Origin: Anaerolineaceae bacterium
GTDB taxonomy: Bacteria; Chloroflexota; Anaerolineae; Aggregatilineales; Phototrophicaceae
DNA: 64,000 nt
NCBI GenBank assembly: GCA_020634165.1
Contig: JACKCF010000001.1
Coordinates: 558,001 to 622,000 of the forward strand
Direction of reading: 5' to 3'
Positions 35,307 to 43,228 of the stretch are shown here, piece by piece. The stretch's first letter is position 1; every line of letters starts with the position of its first letter. The notes beneath the pieces were generated by a model. It did not search any database and was not told where the DNA came from. It worked only from the letters and a program-made list of their open reading frames with translations. Both the position numbers and the translations under genes were made by a program.

Positions 35307-35855
35307 ATGGCCTTGTTAAAACGATTCGCCAACGCGATCAAGCCCATCCTCCAACAAAAAACGGTGCTGGCTGTTCGCCGCAATCACGGCCTGGAACACG
35401 GCACAATCCATATGCTGAATCGTCAGAAATATACGCTCAGTGGCCGCAGCAGTGCCGGGGGCTTCATCCTCTATGGCGACGTGCCGACTGAAAAAGTCGA
35501 ACGTGCCGTGCAGGAAGCGCTGGCCCGCTTCCGCCGGGGGGAAGCTCAATGGGCGGTACATCCCAACTGCGGGACCAACCTCGTCACGACGGGTCTGGTC
35601 ACGACGAGCATTGCGGCAATTGGCTTTACAGGTGCCAACCGCAAGCGCGCCTGGGATCGCTTCCCGCTGGTGATGATCTTCATGATGATCGCCTCTTTGT
35701 ATTCGCTGCCGTTGGGGATGTCCTTGCAGGAGTACTTCACCACCTCTGGCGAAATGGGTGAACTCGATGTGGTCAGCATCAACAAGCGCGAAGTGACGCT
35801 GCCGCTCGGTCGTAAAGCAATCATCCATGAAGTGCTGACCAAAGAAGGCGACTAA
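35307..35855 (+). CDS. DUF6391-like membrane protein
   Basis: 182 residues from ATG 35307 (AGGTG upstream; an earlier in-frame ATG at 35277 has no binding site). The N-terminal RRNHGLEHGTIHMLN segment, with its N-H-x-L-E-H-x-T-I motif, resembles DUF6391 proteins of Cyanobacteria and Chloroflexota. GGFILYGDVPTEKVERAVQE follows, then HPNCGTNLVTTG and two TM helices at about residues 90-110 and 122-142. The conserved His/Glu could bind metal; function is unknown. It is 9 bp upstream of holA. Confidence 0.7.
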   Translation: MALLKRFANAIKPILQQKTVLAVRRNHGLEHGTIHMLNRQKYTLSGRSSAGGFILYGDVPTEKVERAVQEALARFRRGEAQWAVHPNCGTNLVTTGLVTTSIAAIGFTGANRKRAWDRFPLVMIFMMIASLYSLPLGMSLQEYFTTSGEMGELDVVSINKREVTLPLGRKAIIHEVLTKEGD

Positions 35856-35864
35856 TCGCACGTT

Positions 35865-36872
35865 ATGGCCGCAACCACGTTCTATATCTTTCACGGTGAT
35901 GATGACATCGGCATTGAAGAAGCCGTAAACAAGCTGCGCAGCCAAATGGGCGACAGTGCCAATGCTGATCTCAACACCAGCGAATACGATGGCGAAATCG
36001 CTAGTGCGGCGGAAATCCTGAACGCTGCGCGCTCGGTCCCGTTCCTCGCGGATCGTCGTCTGGTGCTGGTGACAGGATTTTTGCGGCACATCACGCGCAA
36101 AGGGGCGGGCAACATCGGCAAAGAGCAGGCTGATTTGCTGCTGGAAGAACTGCCGCAGCTACCGGATTTCACGCGGCTGGTTTTCATCGAGCGCGAGAGC
36201 CTGCCGGAGAACAACGCCCTCGTTAAGTTCGCCAAATCAGCCGCTAATGGTTACATCAAGCTGTTTGAAGTCCCCAAAGATACCACGCAGTGGATCATCA
36301 AACGCGCCCAGGACGAATACGAAGTCGCGATTCAGTCGCAGGCCGCGTCCGCACTGGCCAGCGTCACCGGCAGCGATCTGCGCCGTGCTGATAACGAACT
36401 CATCAAGCTAATCAGCTACGTCGATGGCGAAGGTGACATCACCGAAGAACATGTTTCGCTGCTGACGCCCTATGTCGCTGAGGCCAACGTCTTTGAGATG
36501 GTCGATGCGCTGGCGGCGGGTAACGCTAGCCGCGCCCTCTCCCTGATGAACACTGTCCTCGAACAGGATACCTCCGACCCCGGATTTCGTCTTTTTGGCC
36601 TGATCGTGCGTCAGTTCCGGCTGCTGCTGTTGACGCGCGAACATCTCGACGCAGGTGGCGCAGCCCGTGGCAACGCCATCGCCCAGGCAATTGGTATTCG
36701 CAGCACATGGCAGGCGGATAAGCTGGCACGGCAGTCACGGGCCTTTACGATGGAGCAGTTAGAAGCCATCTATCGCCGCCTGCAAAAATACGATCTTGAG
36801 ATGAAAACGGGCCAGATCGAAGCTCGGCTGGCCCTCGATTTGCTGGTCGCATCCCTTTCTCGCCAGCGCTAA
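35865..36872 (+). CDS. holA: DNA polymerase III delta subunit
   Basis: 335 residues. HolA opens the sliding clamp within the clamp-loader complex. N-terminal TFYIFHGDDDIGIEEAVNKL (the family's FxLyGdD-ylieea start), RSVPFLADRRLVLVTGF, the DLRRADNELIKLISYV stretch and EANVFEMVDALAAGN before the C-terminal collar helices (FGLIVRQFRLLLLTRE) match the family in order and length. The gene is 9 bp after the DUF6391-like gene and likely co-transcribed. No SD is obvious at the ATG, consistent with coupling. Confidence 0.9.
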   Translation: MAATTFYIFHGDDDIGIEEAVNKLRSQMGDSANADLNTSEYDGEIASAAEILNAARSVPFLADRRLVLVTGFLRHITRKGAGNIGKEQADLLLEELPQLPDFTRLVFIERESLPENNALVKFAKSAANGYIKLFEVPKDTTQWIIKRAQDEYEVAIQSQAASALASVTGSDLRRADNELIKLISYVDGEGDITEEHVSLLTPYVAEANVFEMVDALAAGNASRALSLMNTVLEQDTSDPGFRLFGLIVRQFRLLLLTREHLDAGGAARGNAIAQAIGIRSTWQADKLARQSRAFTMEQLEAIYRRLQKYDLEMKTGQIEARLALDLLVASLSRQR

Positions 36873-36912
36873 ACCCCCAGTTATTGGTGGCAACTCGCAT
36901 GAGGTTTTTTCG

Positions 36913-36918
36913 TATAAT
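36913..36918 (+). promoter_or_regulatory. Possible -10 element
   Basis: TATAAT at 36913-36918, 62 nt before the start at 36980. The best -35 candidates (TTGGTG at 36884, TGGCAA at 36888) are badly spaced, so support is weak. Confidence 0.3.
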
Positions 36919-36979
36919 AGGGTAGATGCTGATAGTAAACTGACGATCTCGTATGGTCAGTGTGTTGAGGTTATTCACC

Positions 36980-37345
36980 ATGACGAAACGCAAAAACGAC
37001 GAATCCGCTTATAGCCCCGCGCTGCTGATTATCCTGCTCATCCTGTTGTGGATATTTGCTAGCAACGTTATGGGTGGCATTGTGCCCTTATTATGGAAAC
37101 TGCTTTATTGGATCGCGACAGGTGCAATCACAGGCTTGATCGTGCGTGGCAGCAGCTATGACCTGCTGAAAAATGGTCTGCTGGGCTTCGCCGGGGGCAT
37201 CCTGGGTGGGGCTTTGGTGCGCTTTTTTGGACTGCACTTCCTGTATCACATTCCGCTGGTGGGATTGCTGGTTGTGGGCATCCTCGGCGCGGTGACGCTC
37301 GTCTATGCCATGCGCATCTTCGTTGATAAGAACTTCGCGCGCTAA
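36980..37345 (+). CDS. Small membrane protein, Transgly_assoc/YeaQ-like
   Basis: 121 residues from ATG 36980 (GAGG 10 nt upstream); an in-frame ATG at 36953 is less likely. Three to four TM helices with a Gly-rich pattern (GAITGLIVRG, GLLGFAGGILGGALVRFFGL) like the GlsB/YeaQ/YmgE family of small stress-related membrane proteins. The family call is tentative. The next small gene starts 6 bp later. Confidence 0.6.
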   Translation: MTKRKNDESAYSPALLIILLILLWIFASNVMGGIVPLLWKLLYWIATGAITGLIVRGSSYDLLKNGLLGFAGGILGGALVRFFGLHFLYHIPLVGLLVVGILGAVTLVYAMRIFVDKNFAR

Positions 37346-37351
37346 CTTCAT

Positions 37352-37687
37352 ATGATCTATGTCGTATACGTCCTTGCCCTATTGTGGATCATCTCGGATC
37401 TGAGTCAGAGCATAAAAATATTCAGGACTCAAAATCACAAATTCCTAAGACGGACACATTTGTTTAGACGCCCTGTCGATGTATTAGTGACAGGTAGCGC
37501 AACATTAGCCGTCGCGTGGGCAAAAATGCTTAGCAGCATAATTGGCATCATGATAATACTGCTTTCAATACGTATAGATAATCATAATGCGCTCGGTTTT
37601 GTGATGATTTTTCTGATGATAGAAAGCTTGATACAAGCAATGGGTAGTTCAATAACGGTGTATTTCGACAATCAAACAAGCCAGTAA
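37352..37687 (+). CDS. Small membrane protein of unknown function
   Basis: 111 residues, three predicted TM segments (YVVYVLALLWIISDL, LATLAVAWAKMLSS-like middle, MIFLMIESLIQAM). Not recognised. AT-richer than the upstream gene. It starts 6 bp after the YeaQ-like gene without a clear ribosome binding site, so it may be read by coupling. Confidence 0.55.
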   Translation: MIYVVYVLALLWIISDLSQSIKIFRTQNHKFLRRTHLFRRPVDVLVTGSATLAVAWAKMLSSIIGIMIILLSIRIDNHNALGFVMIFLMIESLIQAMGSSITVYFDNQTSQ

Positions 37688-37763
37688 AGTCCTGAGGGCG
37701 TGTTTTTTAGACCAACATCACGGTTACTATCGCCATAGGCTGAAGCCATATGGCTACTATTGT

Positions 37764-37801
37764 GCAACGGGAAGCGCACTAAAGGCGCTCTAACCCGTTG
37801 C
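37764..37801. other. Strong non-terminator hairpin
   Basis: GCAACGGG (37764-37771) pairs with CCCGTTGC (37794-37801), and AGCGC (37773-37777) with GCGCT (37785-37789) inside; loop ACTAAAG. No T-run follows. It lies in the 413-bp gap between the small membrane protein and the dehydrogenase operon, where no gene was seen. Confidence 0.5.
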
Positions 37802-37975
37802 CATATCTGTCTTTTGCGTGTTTTAGTCCCTTTAGTGGACTTGGCTTTTGGCTAGCCGGATCACTTCAGTGTCTGGCAGGACAATTTCTCCCAAACTTCT
37901 TGCTCTCCCCCGATTGCACCTTTGTGAAGTGCGTCACATTGTCTAAAATGCTCATACCTTTATTAGCCACATTGT

Positions 37976-38004
37976 TTGACCAAGTTCCTAACGGTAGGTA
38001 AACT
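37976..38004 (+). promoter_or_regulatory. Promoter of the 2-oxoacid dehydrogenase operon
   Basis: TTGACC (37976-37981), 17-nt spacer, TAAACT (37999-38004). It predicts a start near 38011 and a ~90-nt leader before the E1 alpha gene. Confidence 0.5.
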
Positions 38005-38100
38005 AATCAGTGCGTCTACCGCCGCTGGCATCACTGCTAGATCACAGGTGTTTGATCGCAGTTATGGATGCTGGCCCAGCGACAAATTGAGGAGACCTTA

Positions 38101-39084
38101 ATGGCACGTTTGAATAGAGAAACGCTGGTGGATTGGTACCGCCAGATGGTGCTTACCCGCGAATTTGAAGAGACTTGTTACCAGCTCTATACCGAAAAAC
38201 GCATTACGGGCGTGTATTTGCATCTGTACAGTGGCCAGGAAGCCCTGGGTACAGGTGCCATCGCCAATATGGAAATCGGTAAGGATCACATCATCACAGC
38301 CTATCGCGATCATGGCATCGCCTTATGCCTGGGCATGGACCCCAAAAATATCATGGCGGAGATGATGGGCCGCGTTGATGGCAGCAGCGGTGGCAAGGGC
38401 GGTAGCATGCACCTGGCCTCGCGCAAACACAACTTCTGGGGTGGTTACGCCATCGTCGGCGGGCATCTGCCACTGGCGGCAGGCATCGCGCTGGAAGCCC
38501 AATATAACGAAACGGGTGCGTTTGTGATCTCGTTCGTCGGTGATGGTGCCTCTAACAATGGCTACTTCCATGAGTCGCTGAACCTGGCAGGTGTCTGGGA
38601 TTTGCCCGTCATCTGGATCATTGTTAACAATGGTTTTGGTATGGGCACAGCTACGGACCGCGCTGCGGGTAACGTCAACCTGCATGAACGCGCGATTGGC
38701 TACGGCATCAAGGATATGGGCCGCGTCGATGGCCAGGATATCCTGGCGGTTTATGAAAAAGTCAATGAAGCCGCCCAGCATGTATGGTCGGGCAAAGGCT
38801 CCGTCCTGATAGAAGCGATTACCTATCGCTATCGCGGTCATGGCGTCAGCGATAAGCAGTACGATTCTGCTTTTGCTGAAGAACTGGCTGAATGGAAAGA
38901 GAACAAAGACCCTATCGTGCTCTTCCGCCGCCACCTTGAAGACAAATACAAGGACATCAGCGGCGAACTGGATGATATCGTCGCCGAACAGAAGAAGATC
39001 GTTGAAGAAGCCGTCGAATTCGCAGAGAACAGCCCATTCCCGGATACAGAAGAACAGCTTTACGCCAACGTCTACGTCGAGTAG
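38101..39084 (+). CDS. 2-oxoacid (probably pyruvate) dehydrogenase E1 component, alpha subunit
   Basis: 327 residues from ATG 38101 (GAGGAG upstream). Binds thiamine diphosphate with Mg2+ and decarboxylates the 2-oxoacid together with the beta subunit. The TPP motif runs from GDG (147-149) to NN (176-177); GGSMHLAS and YRYRGHGVSD are further alpha-subunit signatures, the latter containing the phosphorylation-loop-like region. Length matches PdhA/AcoA-type proteins. Acetoin or branched-chain acids are possible substrates, but the layout fits pyruvate. First gene of a three-gene operon. Confidence 0.9.
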   Translation: MARLNRETLVDWYRQMVLTREFEETCYQLYTEKRITGVYLHLYSGQEALGTGAIANMEIGKDHIITAYRDHGIALCLGMDPKNIMAEMMGRVDGSSGGKGGSMHLASRKHNFWGGYAIVGGHLPLAAGIALEAQYNETGAFVISFVGDGASNNGYFHESLNLAGVWDLPVIWIIVNNGFGMGTATDRAAGNVNLHERAIGYGIKDMGRVDGQDILAVYEKVNEAAQHVWSGKGSVLIEAITYRYRGHGVSDKQYDSAFAEELAEWKENKDPIVLFRRHLEDKYKDISGELDDIVAEQKKIVEEAVEFAENSPFPDTEEQLYANVYVE

Positions 39085-39127
39085 ATGGTGCCGAATAGAG
39101 ATTTAAGACAATAGGAAAAGAGAGACT

Positions 39128-40114
39128 ATGGCAGCCAGAAATCTACCGATGCGCGAAGCCCTCCGTCTGGCCCTTCTTGAGGAGATGCACCGTGATGAGC
39201 GCGTCTTCGTCATGGGTGAGGAAGTCGGCGTCTGGCAGGGGACGCACCGCGTTACGCGCGGCTTTATTGAAGAATTTGGTGAAAAGCGTGTGCGCGATAC
39301 CCCCATCAGCGAGATGGTGATTGGCGGCGCGGCTGTTGGTGCGGCTATGGCTGGCTTGCGCCCCGTCGCGGAATTCATGACGATCAACTTCGCCTTCCTG
39401 GCGCTGGATGCGCTGATTAACCACGCCGCTAAGATTCACTATATGTTCGATGGCATGTTCACCGTGCCAGCCGTGTTCCGTGCCGCGACAGGCTGGGGAG
39501 ACCAGGCGACCGCCACACACAGCCACATGCCAGAGCCGATTTTTGCTCATTTCCCTGGCATGTACGTGTGCTCACCATCCAACAGTGCCGATGCCTACGG
39601 CATGCTCAAGGCGTCGATCCGTGATGACAACCCGATCCTCTTTACCGAGAGCATCGGCCTCTATAGTCACCCTGGTCCGATGCCGGAAGATGAAAGTGGC
39701 GATTATGTCCTGCCCATCGGCAAGGGCAATGTCGTGCAGGAAGGCACCGACGTCAGCATCTTTACCTATGCGCGCGGTGTCGAATGGGCCAAGCGTGCTG
39801 CGCGGACTCTATCTGAGGATGGCGTCAGCGTTGAGATCGTTGATTTGCGCTGGTTGCGCCCGCTGGATACCGACATCATCTTCGAGAGCTTCAGGAAGAC
39901 CAACCGCGCCGTCATCGTGGAAGAAAGCCTGCCGATGTACAGCTTCGGCAGTGAGTTGGCCGCGCAGATACAGGAACATTGTTTTGACTATATGGACGCA
40001 CCCATCAAGCGCGTGTCAGCCGCCGATGTGCCGCTGCCGTATTCCAAGTACCTGGAATTGATGGCGCTGCCCGATGCAGATAAAGTCGTCGCAGCCGTGA
40101 AGGAGATCATCTGA
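39128..40114 (+). CDS. 2-oxoacid dehydrogenase E1 component, beta subunit
   Basis: 328 residues. Completes the E1 active site with the alpha subunit. Signatures: MREALRLALLEEMHRDERVF, GTHRVTRGFIEEFGEKRVRDTP-like start, PVAEFMTINFAFLALDALIN, and the C-terminal transketolase domain (VEIVDLRWLRPLDTDIIFES). AGGAAAAGAGAG precedes the ATG. Its stop codon shares one base with the E2 start (TGATG), indicating translational coupling. Confidence 0.93.
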   Translation: MAARNLPMREALRLALLEEMHRDERVFVMGEEVGVWQGTHRVTRGFIEEFGEKRVRDTPISEMVIGGAAVGAAMAGLRPVAEFMTINFAFLALDALINHAAKIHYMFDGMFTVPAVFRAATGWGDQATATHSHMPEPIFAHFPGMYVCSPSNSADAYGMLKASIRDDNPILFTESIGLYSHPGPMPEDESGDYVLPIGKGNVVQEGTDVSIFTYARGVEWAKRAARTLSEDGVSVEIVDLRWLRPLDTDIIFESFRKTNRAVIVEESLPMYSFGSELAAQIQEHCFDYMDAPIKRVSAADVPLPYSKYLELMALPDADKVVAAVKEII

Positions 40115-41385
40115 TGGCTCAGGACGTAACCCTGTCAATGGATGGCATGCTGTTGAACTGGCTGAAAGATGTCGGGGATTCAGTCAGCAAGGGCGACATC
40201 ATCGCCGAATTTGAAGCCGACAAAGCCACCGTCGAGGTCGAGGCCCCGGCCGATGGCACCATTTTGTCGCTCATCACTGAAATTGGTGAGGAAGTCGGTG
40301 AAGGTGCCGTGATCGCCACCATCGGCGCCGCTGGCGAATCAGGTGGTTCTGCACCTGCCAAAAAGGAACAGCCAGCCGAAGAAAAACAAGCTGAACCTGC
40401 GCCAGAAGCAGCGGCACCGCAGCCCGCCAGTAACGGTGCCAGTAGTGGCGCTGATGTGGCTGCCCGCACACCTGATGGCCGCATCAAGGCATCGCCTCTG
40501 GCCAAGAAAGTCGCCTCCGACAAAGGCGTTGACCTCAGCCAGGTTGCAGGCAGTGGTCCTGGCGGTCGCATCGTTCGCGAAGATGTGGAGAATTACAAGC
40601 CAGCCGCGCCCAAACCCGCCGCTGCACCAGCGCCGGCTCCTGCCGGCGGAACAGTCATCCCGAACAGCTATGGCAAGGTCCCAGAAGGCGACGACATCGA
40701 AATTCTGGATATCAGCCGCATGCGCCGTGCCATCGCCAATGGGACGATTACCAGCTTCCAGACGACGCCGCACTTCTACATCACGATTGAACTCGATGTG
40801 GAACCGATGCTGGCCCTGCGTCAGCAGATCAACGCCACGCTGGAAGATGAAGGCATCAAAGTCAGCGTCAATGATATGATCGTCAAGGCCGTTGCCCTGA
40901 CGCAGCGTGCGTTCCCCAACCTGAATACGCACTACTACGGCGACAAGCTGGTGCGCCACAAGCGCATTAACATCGCGATTGCGGTGGCTCTGCCGGATAA
41001 TGGTCTGGTCAATGTGGTTTCGCCCGATGCCGACCAGAAGCCGCTGTCAGAGATGGCCCAGTACCATAAGGAAATGTTCGCGTCTGTGCGTGATGGCAAA
41101 ATCAAGCCGGAGCACATTCATGGCGGCACCTTCCTCGTCAGCAACCTCGGTCCCTACGATGTCGAGAGCTTCGGCTCCATCATCGACCCGCCGCAGTCCG
41201 GCGCGCTGGCGGTCAGCAGTTCCCGCAAAGTTCCGGTCGTCAAAGAGGACGGGACGCTTGGTGTGGGCACCCGCATGAAGGTCACACTCAGCATTGACCA
41301 CCGCGTCAGCGACGGCGCCGAAGGTGCCGATTGGCTGCAAACCTTCCGCAGCTATATCGAAAACCCGATGCGCCTGCTCGTTTAA
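40114..41385 (+). CDS. 2-oxoacid dehydrogenase E2 component (dihydrolipoyl acyltransferase)
   Basis: 423 residues. Lipoyl domain with Lys37 in EFEADKATVEVEAPADG, an Ala/Pro/Glu-rich linker, the peripheral-subunit-binding domain (KASPLAKKVASDKGVDLSQV, then GSGPGGRIVREDV), and the catalytic domain ending in H396-x3-D400 (DHRVSDGAEG). It accepts the acyl group from E1 and transfers it to CoA. There is a single lipoyl domain. The E3 (dihydrolipoamide dehydrogenase) gene is not in this window. Followed by a terminator. Confidence 0.93.
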   Translation: MAQDVTLSMDGMLLNWLKDVGDSVSKGDIIAEFEADKATVEVEAPADGTILSLITEIGEEVGEGAVIATIGAAGESGGSAPAKKEQPAEEKQAEPAPEAAAPQPASNGASSGADVAARTPDGRIKASPLAKKVASDKGVDLSQVAGSGPGGRIVREDVENYKPAAPKPAAAPAPAPAGGTVIPNSYGKVPEGDDIEILDISRMRRAIANGTITSFQTTPHFYITIELDVEPMLALRQQINATLEDEGIKVSVNDMIVKAVALTQRAFPNLNTHYYGDKLVRHKRINIAIAVALPDNGLVNVVSPDADQKPLSEMAQYHKEMFASVRDGKIKPEHIHGGTFLVSNLGPYDVESFGSIIDPPQSGALAVSSSRKVPVVKEDGTLGVGTRMKVTLSIDHRVSDGAEGADWLQTFRSYIENPMRLLV

Positions 41386-41413
41386 ACAGCGGTTAGCTAA
41401 ATATCTGAACAAG

Positions 41414-41437
41414 TAGAGGGTTCCGGCCCTCTATTTT
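41414..41437 (+). terminator. Intrinsic terminator of the dehydrogenase operon
   Basis: TAGAGGG and CCCTCTA form a 7-bp stem around TTCCGG, then TTTT. Confidence 0.8.
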
Positions 41438-41458
41438 ATTCCCTGGAAAAGAGGTTCC

Positions 41459-42031
41459 ATGATCGACATTAGCAATATCCCTGCTGACGAGCCTGTCAAG
41501 CTCATTATTGGTGCAGGCAGTCAGATGTATCCTGGTTGGATACCCACCCAAAAAGAAGACCTCAACCTGCTGGATCGTCAGGATTGGGTAGACAGCTTCA
41601 GCGACCGCAAAGTCGATTTGTTCCTGTGCGAGCACGTCTGGGAACATCTCACGCTGGAGGAAGCCCATCGTGCCGCCGCCCTCTGCTATGAATTCCTTAA
41701 ACCTGGCGGCAACTTAAGGGTCGCGGTCCCTGATGGCAACTTCCCGCCGGAGGACTATCAGCGTATGGCACGTGGTGATGCTCCCCCTGGCCATCCCGCC
41801 GCCGACCATAAAACGGTCTACACCTATAAGACGTTCCCTGAGATTTTTTGCAAAGCAGGCTTTGAGACCGATCTGCTCGAATACTGCGATGACGAAGGTC
41901 GCTTTCACTATAACCAGTGGAACATCGAACATGGGCTGATTTATCGTTCATTATTGTTCGATCATCGCAACCGCGATGGCGCATTGGGCTTTGTCTCGCT
42001 GATCATTGATGCCACCAAGCCATCTTCCTGA
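41459..42031 (+). CDS. SAM-dependent methyltransferase-like protein
   Basis: 190 residues. KLIIGAGSQMYPGWIPTQKEDL is motif I of small class I methyltransferases (with the acidic position after it), FLCEHVWEHLTLEEAHRAA contains the EHxWEHL motif typical of the Methyltransf_11 / YcgJ-like subgroup, and LKPGGNLRVAVPDGNF is motif IV-VI. Substrate unknown. A GAAAAGAGG lies before the ATG. Monocistronic between two terminators. Confidence 0.85.
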   Translation: MIDISNIPADEPVKLIIGAGSQMYPGWIPTQKEDLNLLDRQDWVDSFSDRKVDLFLCEHVWEHLTLEEAHRAAALCYEFLKPGGNLRVAVPDGNFPPEDYQRMARGDAPPGHPAADHKTVYTYKTFPEIFCKAGFETDLLEYCDDEGRFHYNQWNIEHGLIYRSLLFDHRNRDGALGFVSLIIDATKPSS

Positions 42032-42063
42032 TTCATCTTACAGATATTTAGCATAAGCTTTAC

Positions 42064-42093
42064 AAAAAGTAGAGGGTTCTGCCTTCTACTTTT
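42064..42093 (+). terminator. Intrinsic terminator
   Basis: AAAAGTAGAGGG and CCTTCTACTTTT form a 12-bp stem (one G-U) around TTCTG. Same core sequence as the terminator at 41414, suggesting a shared origin. Confidence 0.8.
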
Positions 42094-42136
42094 GTGTTTA
42101 ATGAGCATAGTGTCTATTGAACATCGGGGAATGACA

Positions 42137-43090
42137 ATGCGCTCAAAGTGGATTTTACTATTGGCGGTTATGTTACTATCAATAATTTCGATATCTGCAC
42201 AGCAGGAGGCCGAATACACCCTGCGTTACGATGGCCAACTGCGCAGCTATATTTTGCATCTGCCGCCGCAATATGATGGCGAAACGCTGTTACCAGTCGT
42301 GTTTGTGCTGCACGGCGGCGGTGGCAACGGAGAACAGGCCGATGCCATGTCCGGTTTTGCGGCCAAGGGTGACGTAGAGGGCTTCATCACTGTATTTCCT
42401 AATGGCAGCGGACGCCGTGCGCGTCAGAACGCGCTGTTGACGTGGAATGCCGGATTTTGTTGTTCCCTGGCCCGCGAAAATAATGTTGACGATATTGGTT
42501 TTTTTGCTGAGTTAATTGACGACCTGCTGGCGACCTATGCTATCGATCCCGACCGCGTGTATGTTACAGGCATGTCCAATGGCGCTATGATGACCCACTT
42601 CCTGGGTGGCCAACTCAGTGACCGCATCGCGGCGATTGCACCTGTAGCTGGTGCAGCCGGTGGTCAGCAATCGCCAGATGCCGACCTCATTATGGCGGCA
42701 ATGCCGGACCATCCCATCAACGTCCTCATGATTAACGCGCGGGACGACGAAGCCGTGCCATACAACGGCGGTCAGACCGATCTGGGCACCTTCGGTGAGG
42801 AGTTTGTCGTCATCAGTGCGGGAGAGAGTCTGGCATTCTGGCAGGCTGCCAATGACTGCGACCCAGACGCGGTCATGACCTCAGAACGCGGAAACGGTGT
42901 CGCGACTGAGCAATATTATGAGTGCGCGTCCGGCGCGGCGGTGGCGCTCATCTCCGTCAGCGAAGGGGGGCATTCCTGGCCCGGCAGTCAGCAGGATCGG
43001 CGTATGGGTGATGACCCAACCCAGGCCATCAGTGCAACCGACATCATCTGGGAATTCTTCAAAGACCATCCCAAAGTGTCGATTGAGTAG
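42137..43090 (+). CDS. Secreted esterase, polyhydroxybutyrate-depolymerase/feruloyl-esterase-like
   Basis: 317 residues from ATG 42137 (GGGGA at a 6-nt spacing decides it over two nearby ATGs). Signal peptide ending SISAQ. Alpha/beta hydrolase fold of the LpqC/PHB-depolymerase type: oxyanion stretch VVFVLHGGGGNG, nucleophile Ser147 in GMSNGAMM, catalytic His in EGGHSWPG, and FPNGSGRR, YAIDPDRVYVTG around them. It hydrolyses esters outside the cell, perhaps of plant-derived or polymer substrates. The mature chain has Cys residues (GFCCS) that may pair. Monocistronic, with a hairpin at its 3' end. Confidence 0.85.
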   Translation: MRSKWILLLAVMLLSIISISAQQEAEYTLRYDGQLRSYILHLPPQYDGETLLPVVFVLHGGGGNGEQADAMSGFAAKGDVEGFITVFPNGSGRRARQNALLTWNAGFCCSLARENNVDDIGFFAELIDDLLATYAIDPDRVYVTGMSNGAMMTHFLGGQLSDRIAAIAPVAGAAGGQQSPDADLIMAAMPDHPINVLMINARDDEAVPYNGGQTDLGTFGEEFVVISAGESLAFWQAANDCDPDAVMTSERGNGVATEQYYECASGAAVALISVSEGGHSWPGSQQDRRMGDDPTQAISATDIIWEFFKDHPKVSIE

Positions 43091-43092
43091 AC

Positions 43093-43122
43093 AAACAGCC
43101 TCAAACGCTAATGAGGCTGTTT
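43093..43122 (+). terminator. Terminator-like hairpin
   Basis: AAACAGCCTCA and TGAGGCTGTTT form a perfect 11-bp stem. The T-run is only three long, so termination may be partial. Confidence 0.6.
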
Positions 43123-43149
43123 ACACTAACGATGTCAATATCATTGTAG

Positions 43150-43166
43150 ACTGGTTAATAACCAGT
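43150..43166. promoter_or_regulatory. 17-bp palindrome upstream of the histidine kinase
   Basis: ACTGGTTAATAACCAGT has two perfect 8-bp arms around one base. It is 63 nt before the kinase start, the place of a dimeric regulator's operator. No regulator in the window is obviously its partner. Confidence 0.45.
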
Positions 43167-43228
43167 TCTCGTCAATGGATATGGGTAGTTCAGGCTGTTG
43201 GGGACCAGCGGCGAATTGAGGTTTCAGT

